Positions 53,159 to 64,000 of a stretch of DNA of 64,000 nt are shown here, one piece after another. How positions within the stretch are numbered: position 1 is the first letter of the stretch; each line of letters begins with the position of its first letter. The stretch covers positions 5,348,748 through 5,412,747 of the forward strand of contig JAJEKV010000031.1 of NCBI GenBank assembly GCA_021234155.1, written 5' to 3'. A program made the position numbers and the translations under genes. The stretch comes from Isoetes taiwanensis (taxonomy: Eukaryota > Streptophyta > Lycopodiopsida > Isoetales > Isoetaceae). The notes under the pieces are model-generated. The model was not told where the DNA came from. It did no database searches and saw only the letters and a list, made by a program, of their open reading frames with translations.

Positions 53159-53782
53159 TTGGAGCAATTTCTTTTTCTCTCTAGAGGCAAAAAACAAATT
53201 TGCAACAATGATGGACAAACGAAAGGTTGACCTCAGAAAATTTGGTAAAATGATGAGCATCATGAATTGAAATGGTACCTATAATTGCGAAAAAAATCTC
53301 TCGATGAAGAACGAGCAGAGCAAGGAAGAGAGGAAGTGGCATACCTAGACTGCCTCTGCTATGGTGGCAGAAATAAAATAAAAACAAAATAAAATATCAA
53401 ACAAAAATAACGCACAATATTAGGGTATATTTCCTTTTTATCACGTATATATAAAGCACAATATAATATTAGAGTATTTATAGGCTATTAGTGCATTTTT
53501 TTTTTTAGGGTAAGGGTGCTTGGGGTTCGATGTATTTGGATAACCAAGGTATGTATGAATTTGTTTTTAGTGCCGCTTTATGGAGAAGGAAAGGATTTAG
53601 CTATTACTAAGGTTATAATAAGGTTACTAAGGATTTAGTTATTACTAAAGGTTATTACTAAGGTTACTAAGATTTAGCTATTGCTCCTTATAATACATGT
53701 CTTACGTTTGTTCCAAACAGGGCCGTTTAACGAAGCCATGAGGATAGAAAACCTTATAAGAAATTTTGGTTCGATTACAGAA

Positions 53783-53867
53783 TAGAAGAAGAGAGCACTC
53801 AGATTTGGGAGCAATTTATATATTGGAGCATAAATTGCTCCTTAATCTGAGGGCTTCTCTTCTTCTA
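53783..53867. repeat. Long hairpin (unit 2)
   Basis: This is the counterpart of 36,580-36,664, with both arms identical in sequence to unit 1 over the stem. It contains no CAG/CTG differences even though it has a CAG, so the stem is stable between units. Confidence 0.8.
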
Positions 53868-55234
53868 GATGTAACATGACTAAGATTCAATATAAGATTT
53901 TTGGTTCATTTACGATATCGACGACACGCTTGGATAACCATTGAGGTATGTTTGTAAATTTGTTTTTAGTGCCTCATTTTAGTCTTAACTTATATGCATG
54001 CACTTAGAGTATTTTCTGCCATCTTTGCACTTGATATAGTTATGATTATTATGGAGCGTATGGTTGATCCTTATCCTTGTTTTGTTTTGTTTCTTGGCCG
54101 AATTAACATATTTGAATTATCAAATAGCAAATGAAGTATACACAATAAAATGAAGGACCAAGTTGAAGTAGCAAGAAGCCGTTTGGGGAATCCTCGGATG
54201 CAAGGTACGCTTGTGAATTAGTTTTCCATCTTATGGTATGGTTTTAGATAGCTTTGCTACCCATTCCTTGCCATGGACTTTCCTTGCCATGTCTAAATTC
54301 AAGAATACATTCCATAAAACCATTGCCAATAAATTAGTAAGTTGCAAGAGGCTTTCGCTCAATGGATCTTTTAAATAAATAATCTTGGATATTCCATAAC
54401 ACCCTTGCCAATAGAATTGTGGTTTCTTAGATTGATGAAATTGCGTCGTTCATCTTTACTACTAGTCTTAAAGATAGCTCTGTTGTGCAAAGCTATTAAG
54501 CTTTAAGTCCCTGTTACAATTCATTTTACAAGAATTTGATGTCAAAACAAGCTTCTTTAGGTGTGGACATGGATTTTCTTGTTAAAGAAAACCTAAATCA
54601 AATATTTGCAAATGATGAGTTCAAGTTTTAAGGCATTTTGCAGCATCTATGGGGAAATTTAGCAGATTTAGATGATTTTCTCCTCCTTTGACATTATCTG
54701 TCAAAATTGTTCGTCTTTAAAGCCAATAATAGGGGGTAGCCTTCAAGTTCAAATATGTAGTAGAGCAAAGAAACAGATTATTGGTCATTGGTCATTGGTC
54801 ATTGATCTAGAGCTTATGTATACCACTGGCTTTCAAAGATAAAACGCGTCTAGTAGATGGTGCCATGGGGAGCAATAAACTACTAAATTCGCCCATGGAT
54901 GCTGCAAAATGCCTAAAATGAACTCAACATTTGCAAAATTCTTTGAAGAAGGTCTTTGACATCAGAATCCTAGAGCCCCTCATAATAAAATACCTAGAAA
55001 AGTCTACCTTGATATCACATTCTTGTAATATCAGTTGTTTAAAGAAAAAATTTCATTTCCAAATCTAAGATTGCAAATGGCTCTTCCTCAGTGGATGCTT
55101 CAAATATATACCGTTCAGACATTCTACAAAACCATTGCAATAAATCATAAGATCGTAAGAAACTAGATTCTGTCTAACTTTTAGCCAGCAACTATATGCT
55201 TATTGAGTTTCTCCATATGCTACTCCAATGCTCC

Positions 55235-56755
55235 AATGCTAAGTTGCTCCAATGCTCATCTCAAAGCTTTCTGACATATATTGCCCTTGACTATCCTTGA
55301 TAAATTGGGTGAGTTAGGGAGTCAAAGTATTAGAAAATGGATCTTGCTTTCTTTCTAGTAACAGGGTCGCCTCGATTATCCAAGAGGATTGAATACTTTG
55401 TAGTTTTAAAGATTCTCTGTTTATATCTAAGGTCACTTCTAGCATTATGCATAAGATAAGAAGAGACCTTATATAAGAACATAGAATCTTTAAGACTAGA
55501 AAGTTTTAGTTCTCTGGGACAATGGAGAGATATTGTGTTTAGAAAGAAAGCCAAATCCAATTTCTAGTATTTGACTGTCTAAGTTGCTCCAATGCTCATC
55601 TCAAAGCTTCCTGACATATATTGCCCTTGACTATCCTTGATAAATTGGGTGAGTTAGGGAGTCAACATATTAGAAAATGGATCTTGCTTTCTTTCTAGTA
55701 ACAACGTCGCCTCGATTATCCAAGAGGATTGAATACTTTGTAGTTTTAAAGATTCTCTGTTTATATCTAAGGTCACTTCTAGCATTGTGCATAAGATAAG
55801 AAGAGACCTTATATAAGAACATAGAATCTTTAAGACTAGAAAGTTTTAGTTCTCTGGGACAATGGAGAGATATTGTGTTTAGAAAGAAAGCCAAATCAAT
55901 TTCTAATATTTGATTTGTCTAAGTTGCTCCAATGCTCATCACAAAGCTTCCTGACATATATTGCCCTTTACTATCCTTGATAAATTCAACATATTAGAAT
56001 CCTTGATAAATTCAACATATTAGAAAATGGATCTTGTTTTCTTTCTAGTAACAACGTCGCCTCAATTATCCAAGAGAATTGAATACTTTGTAGTTTTAAG
56101 GATTCCTTGTTTATATCTATAAGGTCACTTCTAGCATTATGCACAAGATAAGAAGAGACCTTATATAAGAACATAGAATCCTTAAGACTAGAAAGTTTTA
56201 GTTCTCTGGGACAATGTAGAGATATTGTGTTTAGAAAGAAAGCCAAATCTAGTTTCTAATATTTGATTTCTCTAAGTTACTCCAATGCTCTTTTAGAAGC
56301 TTTCTAACATATATTGCCCTTGATTATCCTTGACAGATTGGGTGACTTAGAGAGTCAAAGTATTAGAAAATGGATCTTTCTTTCCTTCTACTAACAATGT
56401 CACCTCGATTGTCCAAGAGGATTGAATACTTTGTAGTCTTAAGGATTCTCTGTTTATATCTAAGGTCACTTCTAGCATTATGCATAAGATAAGAAGAGAT
56501 CTTAGATAAGAACATAGAAACCTTAAGACTAGAAAGTTTCAATTCTCTGGGACAATGGAGAGATATTGTATTTAGAAAGAAAGCCAAATTTAGTTTCTAG
56601 TATTTGATTGTCTAAGTTACTCCAATGCTCATCTCAAAGCTTTCTGACATATATTGCCCCTGACTATCCTTGATAGATTGGGCGATTTAGGGAGCCAACG
56701 TATTAGAAAATGGATCTTGCTTTCCTTCTAGTAACATCGCCTCGATTATCCACGG
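55235..56755. repeat. Tandem array of ~340-bp repeats (unit 2)
   Basis: It has the same monomer order as unit 1, with minus-strand frames at 55,560-55,330, 55,894-55,670, 56,246-55,986 and 56,587-56,363. Corresponding monomers in the two units are far more alike than neighbouring monomers within a unit. The array therefore existed before the 17.2-kb duplication. Confidence 0.85.
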
Positions 56756-57404
56756 GATTGATTACAAAGTTTGGCTGTGAATAGTATTATATATAATGAA
56801 ATCCTTCCACGATGTTAACGTGCAATCTTGCTCCCTGTCCTTACTCCATGTCCATCTGAACCTTATTCAAAGCTTTTCCACACCACTTGGAACGTACTAA
56901 CCTGTTGTAGATCGAGCCCGCCGATGTTTATGGTTCCGGTGCCAAATGCAAAGAAGAAGCAATTGATGTAGCCAATAGAGTGCTTAAGCCTTAGATGCAG
57001 TTCCTAAGTTTGATATGTATAAGCGAGCAAACAAGAAGGACTTGACATAGCCAATGAAATCCTTACCTGAAGGCCATTGCCTAAAAGCTTGTATGGTCGA
57101 GTTCTTGCCATATCTCCTCACCATCTCTTCTGATGATCAGAACGAGCACCATCTTGTTTTAAAAAATCAAATATGTTCCACCTGCAAAAAATGGGGCAAA
57201 AGCTGGGACTTACCAGAAACTACAGAGCCGAAGCCTTGCTCTTCATCATCATGGAGCTTTTGTTGTCCCCTCTGGAATAGATTTGCTGGGAAAGATTTGC
57301 AGCATGGCAGTGCCGGCAAGCCGGTTTACTATGACCACCCACCCCAAGAAGGCGGCCAAGCGGTTCTGAGGTTACAAGAAGTTTGGAGCAATTTTTGGTA
57401 TATT

Positions 57405-57482
57405 CTAGGCATATGCTGGCATATACTAAGAATATGCCAAAACCCACATATAAACAAGGGATTGCCCCTCTAGGGGCAACAC
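57405..57482. repeat. Repeat block with TTGCCCC hairpin (unit 2)
   Basis: This is the counterpart of 40,213-40,290. The hairpin TTGCCCCTCTAGGGGCAA is at 57,462-57,479. A diverged third relative flanks the array at 27,725-27,812, and a bare hairpin is at 18,610-18,630. Confidence 0.6.
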
Positions 57483-58433
57483 TAAAACAGGAATTCCCTA
57501 AACACTAAACAAAAATCGAAATAGTTCAACTCATATTGACATATATAAAAGACATTGGACATGCATACAAAACAAACTCAGACATAAAACCATATTCGTC
57601 ATTAGTATATATTTTTTGCATTGCTTTTGAATCTTTTGGAAAAAAAATATGGAGGTTAGAGTTCTCAATTCAACTCCACAGGTCCATAGCTGCAATAAAT
57701 TTCTTGTAAAAGTAATCCTCTACCTTGCCCACATTTAACATGCTTGCCCTTCAAAATGTGGGCCCTATTAACAAAGCATATACTCTAAGCAGGGATTGCA
57801 ACCTAAGATGAAGTCATGGTAGTATAGACTGGTAAATTATAATACCGTATCCATGATGTTGACCTAAGGTGAAGTCATGAATAAAATACAATACCACTCC
57901 ATGGTGTAACGACCTAAGGAGAAGTCTTAATCGTAGACTGGTCAATTATGATAATACCATATATCTATGATGTTGAACCTAAGGTGAATAGGCAAAAAAA
58001 CTACAATGCCATTCATAGTAAAAAGGAACTCTCTACAACAATAATGCAAATTTACATATAGTAACATGGCATCGTGCAAACAAAAGTTATCTTTTAATAG
58101 TGAAATGTGTTCATGTAAAGTGCCTTCAATAATTTGAGCATTAACATTTGGGCAACTTCGCAACAACTAAAGAAGGTTTCTGGGATTACAAGGCTTTGAG
58201 TAGTTAAAGAGACATCGCCTCAACTACATGTTGCATTCAGTAAAATCTGTAGTTAGAATATTGGAAAATTAGCAGATGCGCTGCTTCCACGTACTTTTGA
58301 TTCCTCATATTTGCCTCAAATTTACAAACCACCAATAACTATGCACGGCCAACTTAGAATAGAATAGAATAGAATATGATTTTATCGTCCACGGAGACCA
58401 ACTGGCCTATGGGACCCAAGTACAAAGAGAGAG

Positions 58434-58496
58434 CAGCAGGCGTATTACTACCAGGATTAAAAAACCCCCCGCGGCGGCCAAGGCCGCCGCGAACAT
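58434..58496. other. GC-rich palindromic replacement unique to unit 2
   Basis: A perfect 22-base palindrome (58,470-58,491; half-site CGCGGCGGCCA) follows an A-run and a C-run in otherwise AT-rich DNA. The corresponding place in unit 1 (about 41,241-41,288) has ordinary AT-rich sequence instead ('gattattgggcttaatattt'). The flanks match exactly on both sides. It looks like a local replacement or a consensus artefact. Confidence 0.8.
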
Positions 58497-60390
58497 TTCT
58501 TTAGTTCCAAACCTATTAACGTTTAATATTTGATACTGTATTATGTTTGTTCGACTTTGGAATAGCATAGCGGACATTGTTGAAATATATCTAATATCAG
58601 GCTTCTTTGTCGACCAAACTTGCAAAACTTGGACAGATGCAAAAGTTAACTTGCTTCTATTAGTAGTTTAACAGATGCAATGTATGCAACGAAGAATATC
58701 CTGTAGTATAAGGAACAATAAAGAAAAAGTTCCAAATACATTATCCCTCTTCTTAACTATATACACGCCTCATAGTAGCCCACCCCTACTCCTTTTGAAT
58801 TAATAGAAAAATTCGCACCATTTTTATCGTGCCCTGTCATAGAAGCCACAATAAGACAAATGTGTACTTGCATCTTCACAATGCAAGGTACATGTTATAT
58901 GTAGTATTTAAATTTCTTAGTAAATCTACAACAAAAATAGCACCACCACAATTGGGATTTAACGTGTCACTACAGATCGCCCATCTGCACTACTTCGACT
59001 AGCAATTTAAATTCATCTGACCACCTTTCCGTAGACAAATCATTATTATCAAGTAGTTCAGGCTCTCGGAGGGATGCAATATGAAAATGCTATAACATAG
59101 CAGTTCCTTAGCCAGAAAGGTCTGATACTAAGTTTGAAAATAGAAAAGCCTTTGATAATGGTCAGGACTGCGATGTTGCATCTGCTCAAATATGTCCAGT
59201 GAATAGTACATAATAAAAGAAATCGACATGTGTGGTCCTAAAATACAAACACAACGATATCAGGTTTGAGAAAAATTATTTACATTATGCTATATTGCCT
59301 GTGATGTAGTTTTGTCCTTTACTATTGATTAAATGTTTTGAATTGACTTACTGAAACAAAGTTTGAAAGCCTTAAAAAATCTTTAAAAGCATATAGGGAA
59401 TAGATTCTGGCAGGATAACAATATTGCAAGTTTAGATTTACAATGACACCGAATCGTGTCCACTAATGCCATACTGATGCCTAATTACGTTCCTGCTCTA
59501 ACATAGATATGACATAGGATCTTAGACTCCTGTGGGAAATCGAAATCAACAAATAGAAGCTGCAGCCTTGGAGCCCGATTTGCACTTCCAGACAAAACCG
59601 CAATATATTGTGCATGCCAGAATCATTTCGACCATTTTCATTTGCAGAACACTTGGAGTTGAACCTTCTCTCGCTCACGTCAAGCTTTCCGACAGTATCC
59701 GCTTCCCGACAATATCGGGATGTCGCTGGGATTTAGGCCCAAAAAAAAGAGCCTCTGCAAATAGAACATACACAATGGAGCTTCAAAATAGATGGACACT
59801 AATTTGACGAAATCAGCAAATAAAAATGAGTAATATATTGATTCTGTGCATTTGATCCAAACAAAATCATGAGGATACACACTGAAACAGATGGCATAAA
59901 CCCGACCACTTTTAGTATTTTGCTATCTGATCTATACCAGCATTTGACGCAAATGCTCAAAGCAGTTCACGCTAATCTAATACAACACATCTTTGATACT
60001 GCTTCTAGCAAGCCAAGTAAGAGTTTATCATAAACTGTGTCAAAAGGCAAAAAAACTGGTCTGCAAGAAACCTGGGTCGTGTCTTTGTTTTTGGGCTTTG
60101 TAGATCCGGTCCATTGCTTGGTTCTCATCTGTTGTCACAGCAGCTTAAATATTCGGCCATCGATTTGCTTCTTCAGTCTGGAGGCTCCTATCCAATTGCA
60201 CCCTATTACTATTTCTTGATTCATCGATTCATATCAGTTTGATGCGCCTTAGCAGCGATGTGCAGCGTTTGGAATTCTTTAGAAGTGTTTTGATTCTTAG
60301 GTTCTTGTTCTTCTGTTGAATTGAAGCTTTCTTGGATCCAATTTTTGGAAAAAAAATTGAATTTCTGAGTTGGGTTTGGACTGATCCGGC

Positions 60391-60579
60391 ATGGATGTTC
60401 TTAGACCTTGGGATTCTCTCCAGAAGCAGAAAAAGTTTTCATTCGGGACTATAAATGGGCTAGATCTTTCTATTACTCCGGCGCCCATGGATATACAGAA
60501 CAGGGTAATGGAAGAATGTGCTTCTGCCAGATACTTTAAGACTTGGAAGATGGAAAAAGCGTATTCAGGATCTGGCTAA
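60391..60579 (+). CDS. Putative first exon of an unrecognised plus-strand gene (unit 2)
   Basis: An intact 62-codon frame from ATG 60,391 carries 'MDVLRPWDSLQKQKKFSFGT' and ends 'MEKAYSGSG' at 60,579, 22 bases before the copia element. The TSD (AATCC) and the element interrupt the sequence immediately afterwards. The frame is conserved between units except at CAG/CTG sites, which favours a real coding origin. The family is not recognised. Confidence 0.4.
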   Translation: MDVLRPWDSLQKQKKFSFGTINGLDLSITPAPMDIQNRVMEECASARYFKTWKMEKAYSGSG

Positions 60580-60600
60580 CTTGCCGCTCAACCTAAATCC

Positions 60601-61698
60601 TATTAAACAAGTGAATAACAAGTAAATAACAAGAGGAGTTGCATACACAAGATGATTCAATTAATGCTTTTCATGTAATACATATATCTTGCCTAAAAGG
60701 TAAAGAATCTAATACGCTAATAATAAAGTATATCTAGATAATTATAATTATAAGGCCTAGAATGCCTCGAACACCCCTCCCCCCTGCAATCTTGGTCTCA
60801 CATCTAAAACAAAATAGACCAAGGGTGTAAACTCCAATACGCCAACCCCCCCTGCGACCTTGGTCTAGTAGAAGTGTTACTACCAGGATGAAAAACCTTA
60901 GCAGTAATAAGTCAACTAGCCAAGCATAATGATCACTCTCCAATAATTCCAAGAGAGATAGAAAATTGAAGATGTTTCTTTGACCCTAATGATTTCGTGA
61001 AGATATCCGCAACCATAGAGTCAGTCGGGCAATACTCCAAGACAATTGTCCTTTTCTGTACCTCACATAATGATAATGGACTTCAATGTGCTTAGATTTA
61101 GAGTGTAAGACTTCATCTTGAGACAAATTAATAGTACCCTGGTTATCACATAATAGCCGTGTCGGCTGCAATTGCACTTGTTGAAAACATTCCAACATTC
61201 TTCGCAACCAAACAAGTTCTCGACTTGCTAAAGAAGCAGCAATATACTCAAAACCGGTTGAAGACACAGCAACACAATGCTGCCTTTTACTAAACCAGGA
61301 AACAAGAGACTTGTCAAAGAAAAAAACAAGCCCTGCTAGTAGATCTCAAAGTGTCATTATCTCCAGCCCAATCAACATCGGTATAACCATAAAGAGTAAG
61401 AAAAAGTATGGTGGTCTTGCTTAGTTTAAAAAGTCCATAATTGTTAGTGCCTTTTAAATAACGAAGAAGAGAATTGCCAATGTTTGATGCCATATTAATG
61501 TTTGATGCCAAATAACAAGAGAAGTTGCATACACAAGATAATTCAATTAATGCTTTTCATGTAATACATATATCTTGCCTAAAAGCCAAAGAATCTAATA
61601 ATAGAAATATAGATATGCTAATAATAAAGTATATCTAGATAATTATAATTGTGAGGCTCTAGATAATTATAATTGTGAGGCCTAGAATGCCTCGAACA
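60601..61698 (-). mobile_element. Internally deleted Ty1/copia element (unit 2)
   Basis: This is the same insertion as in unit 1, with identical AATCC target duplications (60,596-60,600 and 61,699-61,703), so it predates the tandem duplication. The 5' LTR edge is rearranged here: part of the LTR start is lost and 'atgtttgatgcca' is duplicated at about 61,480-61,510. The RNase H fragment is otherwise nearly identical, with one substitution in the 'STEAEY' motif region. Confidence 0.9.
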
Positions 61699-62599
61699 AA
61701 TCCCAAGATGATAGCTTGAAAGACATCTAGTTATAGCCAGCATTCCAACTAACACAGAATGCACACTCTAACAAAAGCTATGGCAATGAAGATGGACCTC
61801 AAAATTCTGGTTGGCGAAAGAGCATGCAACAATAGGACCTTGAAAAAACTGTTGCCGTAAAGCTTGAAGGCGACTTGCTCTACTGAAAAAAACAAATATC
61901 TGCAAGAAAAAATCTTCATGTTGTGGCAGCATTCACTTCCATGCTATGGCAGTGCAAGGTTTTCACGAAGCATTGGCTATGGCAGCACAATATTTCTGTG
62001 AGCATCAACACGTGGAAGCCGGGACCTGAAGAAAACGTAGCAGAATATTTTGAATGTATTAAATGGTGCAGGATATTTTGAATGGCTCAGATGTATCATT
62101 TAAATGTAAAAACACGTGTCATTTAATAATGAATTTAGATTGCGGCCCAGAAACTTTTTAAAGGAACCAAAAAAAAAAGAAAAAAAAAGGGAAAATCACA
62201 AATAGAAATTACATATGTAGAGATACTATCAGCTTTAAAACCATGGCATAGCATGACGTCAAAATTATCATAGAAGAACACGATCATAGATCAAGTACAC
62301 AACCCTCATGTACTTGAGTTGAACCTCTGGAAGGACTATTATGACAACTTTGGTGAGATAATAGCATATAACTTCCTCTCAGGTTAAAAAAATTGATACA
62401 TTTCCTCAAATTCAACGCCCAATTTGATGAAGTCAGATGTGGAAGATTAGCACTATTGCTGGTAGAATACGAATGGCCACCAAATTGGACTGTAGCAGAT
62501 GTCAAATGTACAACACCTTTGAAGTTTCAAGTCACTGGCTAGGGCACTGGCCCAGAGAGGATAATGCTAACACATCCTTATTGTTTGTGATTGCTACTT

Positions 62600-63490
62600 T
62601 TTTATTGTTGTCTATCTTTCAGACCTCCAACTGAATTCTCTGCACTGCCAATGGAGAAATCACCAGGAACTGGCCTATCTCAAATTTTAATATGCCCTTC
62701 ATGACAAGCAGTCATTATTGAATCACGGGCAAAAGCAAGTCCAGAAAGAGGCTCTGGATGCACCCGCTATGACATTGAAGGTGCCAGTTTTGGGACCTCT
62801 TTCCTGAGGGGAGCTGGTTGAAGAACACATGTTGAATGTGAACCATCAGCCTTTGTTGCTTGCCCATTACTACTTCGGGTGAAAGCATGCTAGGGTGTAC
62901 CATCTAAAGTTCTTTTTAGGGAGTGCAAAACTACCCAGAAAAGTACCCAGCACTGGGTACTGGGAACTTGCATAAATGTCTCAATAAACAATAAGTTTGA
63001 GAGTTGATTCATTCATTTTAATCTCTAATAGTATTGTGATCCTCTAATACTATAGATTAACATGTTACTGACCTTCAATTCAAAATTTTTGAATTGATTT
63101 TAACTAAAGAAAAACTTCCGGTTTTAAAAGTATATAGGTACTTTTGAGGGATGGTAGCATGCTTTAAGCCCTTCCACTATATGATGGAGATGAGCCATAT
63201 GGAGCTAATCTTCTGAGTGGCACAACCACCTCGTCCATTGCTAAATCCCAAAGAAGCAGTTGCGTATCCTGATTATAACCATGACCTAGTTAGGGAGACA
63301 TCCAACTTTACTATGCATTTAAATCAAGATATGAATGGTTATTTAGCTGGAGAAAACTTGATGCAAACGGGCGACTTCAATCGACTAGCAAGATCTCGGG
63401 TGAAGCAATAGTATACGACCCACCGATCCAAATCGATAAGTTGTTTCACGGGTGAAATCAATATGGATCAAATGCAACTTGACTACCCTG
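62600..63490 (-). pseudogene. WDR20/CreC-type gene, last two exons (unit 3), MITE-interrupted
   Basis: The exons correspond to 28,832-28,758 (here about 63,487-63,417) and 28,608-28,240 (here about 63,268-62,600). The last exon is split by a 294-bp MITE at 62,877-63,170, within the Ser-rich '[18 protein letters not shown]' linker that precedes the final WD blade. The rest of the gene is beyond the window. The two ancestral stops are also here. If the gene is expressed, this copy would be truncated or mis-spliced. Confidence 0.75.
62877..63170. mobile_element. MITE with GGGTGAAAGCATGCTA end, only in unit 3
   Basis: This 294-bp element is flanked by CTTC on both sides (62,873-62,876 and 63,171-63,174). 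Units 1 and 2 have the uninterrupted site (CTTC once) at about 28,513 and 45,690. Its left end is the same GGGTGAAAGCATGCTA as the element at 22,094; the right end is slightly altered (GGCTTAAAGCATGCTA inward). Shared internal blocks include TTTAGGGAGTGCAAAACTAC and AGTACCCAG. Confidence 0.9.
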
Positions 63491-63524
63491 TGACAGCGGT
63501 TGAAGGAATCTGTTGTAACTCCTA

Positions 63525-63560
63525 CTAGTAAATATTTGCCCGGCGTTCTTTGGGCTAATG
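63525..63560 (-). mobile_element. Helitron-like 3' terminus (unit 3)
   Basis: This is the same end as in units 1 and 2. The hairpin is disturbed here (CGGCGTTCTTTGGGC), with changes at the CTG position. Confidence 0.5.
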
Positions 63561-64000
63561 TTTGGCATGTGCTTTTACTCGGCCTTTAACATCCATATGT
63601 CCAACCGATAATAACGCATGTCGGTATTGGCAAGAATAAGTGCGAGACCCTATGTAGCCTCCGCCGATCCATGTTTATGGATGTCATTAGAAAGCAATGC
63701 TTTATAAGGAATGTGGGGGCGATTAAATCTATCTCTAGAGATCAAAACTTGGAAAAGCGCAGACCAAAAGTTATGCTCAAAATGCCACCATTAGAAGTAG
63801 TTAAGTACATCAACAAAAAATAGGTCCAGAAATGACAAAACACAAAATTTTGTCCTAGTTCATTGATGTAAATGTAAATGATATGGATATGTCTCGTCTA
63901 GTAAATGTATGCTTGGTGTTGCCATGCTTATGGGCGTGTGTTATATGGCCTGCATATAAGTAGGTGCATGTGTTCCATGAACCCCTGATATAAGATTGAC

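Larger units (their letters stand above)
44991..62175. repeat. 17.2-kb tandem unit, copy 2
   Basis: This is the second complete copy. It joins copy 1 through an A-run (about 44,983-45,007) followed by GGGAAAATCACAAAT. It differs from copy 1 by an extra 87-bp tandem duplication at 47,762-47,935, a short GC-rich replacement at about 58,434-58,495, and many small changes at CAG/CTG sites. Confidence 0.95.
62176..64000. repeat. 17.2-kb tandem unit, copy 3 (start only)
   Basis: The third copy begins after the A-run at about 62,168-62,189 and runs off the window. It carries a MITE at 62,877-63,170 that copies 1 and 2 lack. Elsewhere it is closer to copy 1 than to copy 2 at many CAG/CTG positions. 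Confidence 0.95.

Noticed and set aside
1-64000. tRNA, rRNA, riboswitch or phage/defence genes
   Set aside because: I looked for cloverleaf boxes, rRNA-like conserved blocks and bacterial-type gene clusters while reading, and saw none that I could support.

Overview
This is nuclear DNA of a land plant, dense in transposable elements. The evidence is a P-class pentatricopeptide repeat (PPR) gene, plant L1-type LINEs, a Ty1/copia remnant, MITEs, a BAHD acyltransferase fragment, a secreted glycine-rich-protein fragment, and split genes with GT-AG introns of up to about 4 kb. I cannot name the species. No tRNA, rRNA, CRISPR or bacterial operon was seen.

Layout. 1-3.7 kb: an AGATTC-type minisatellite inside a directly duplicated segment of at least 1.2 kb. 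3.7-10.1 kb: small fold-back elements, a decayed minus-strand LINE split by a 560-bp MITE, and LTR-like debris. 10.35-16.75 kb: a second minus-strand LINE, cut by a 4.1-kb TIR element that carries fragments of host genes (Pack-type). Removing the element and one target-site copy restores the LINE frame across the junction. 17-20.6 kb: mostly unrecognised sequence. 20.6-22.75 kb: a minus-strand PPR gene broken by two MITEs with different target-site lengths; one of these MITEs contains a short retroposon. 23-27.7 kb: two related unrecognised split genes, a fold-back element, and isolated exons.

27.81 kb to the window end is a head-to-tail array of a unit of about 17.2 kb: two complete copies (about 27,812-44,990 and 44,991-62,175) and the start of a third. 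On the minus strand each complete unit carries the first two exons of an ETHE1-type persulfide dioxygenase gene, directly upstream of N-terminally truncated exons of a WDR20/CreC-type WD40 gene. This arrangement suggests a chimeric gene. Each unit also holds a Helitron-like 3' end in a WD40 intron, an array of about 340-bp repeats, a long hairpin, an isolated plus-strand first exon, and a 1.1-kb internally deleted copia element with a 5-bp target-site duplication. Only the third unit has a MITE in the last WD40 exon.

Sequence quality matters here. Differences between the near-identical copies cluster at CAG/CTG trinucleotides and include small indels and swaps. This looks like consensus error at CHG-methylated cytosines in long-read data. 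Many of the frameshifts described below may therefore be artefacts, so 'pseudogene' calls in the repeated units are provisional.
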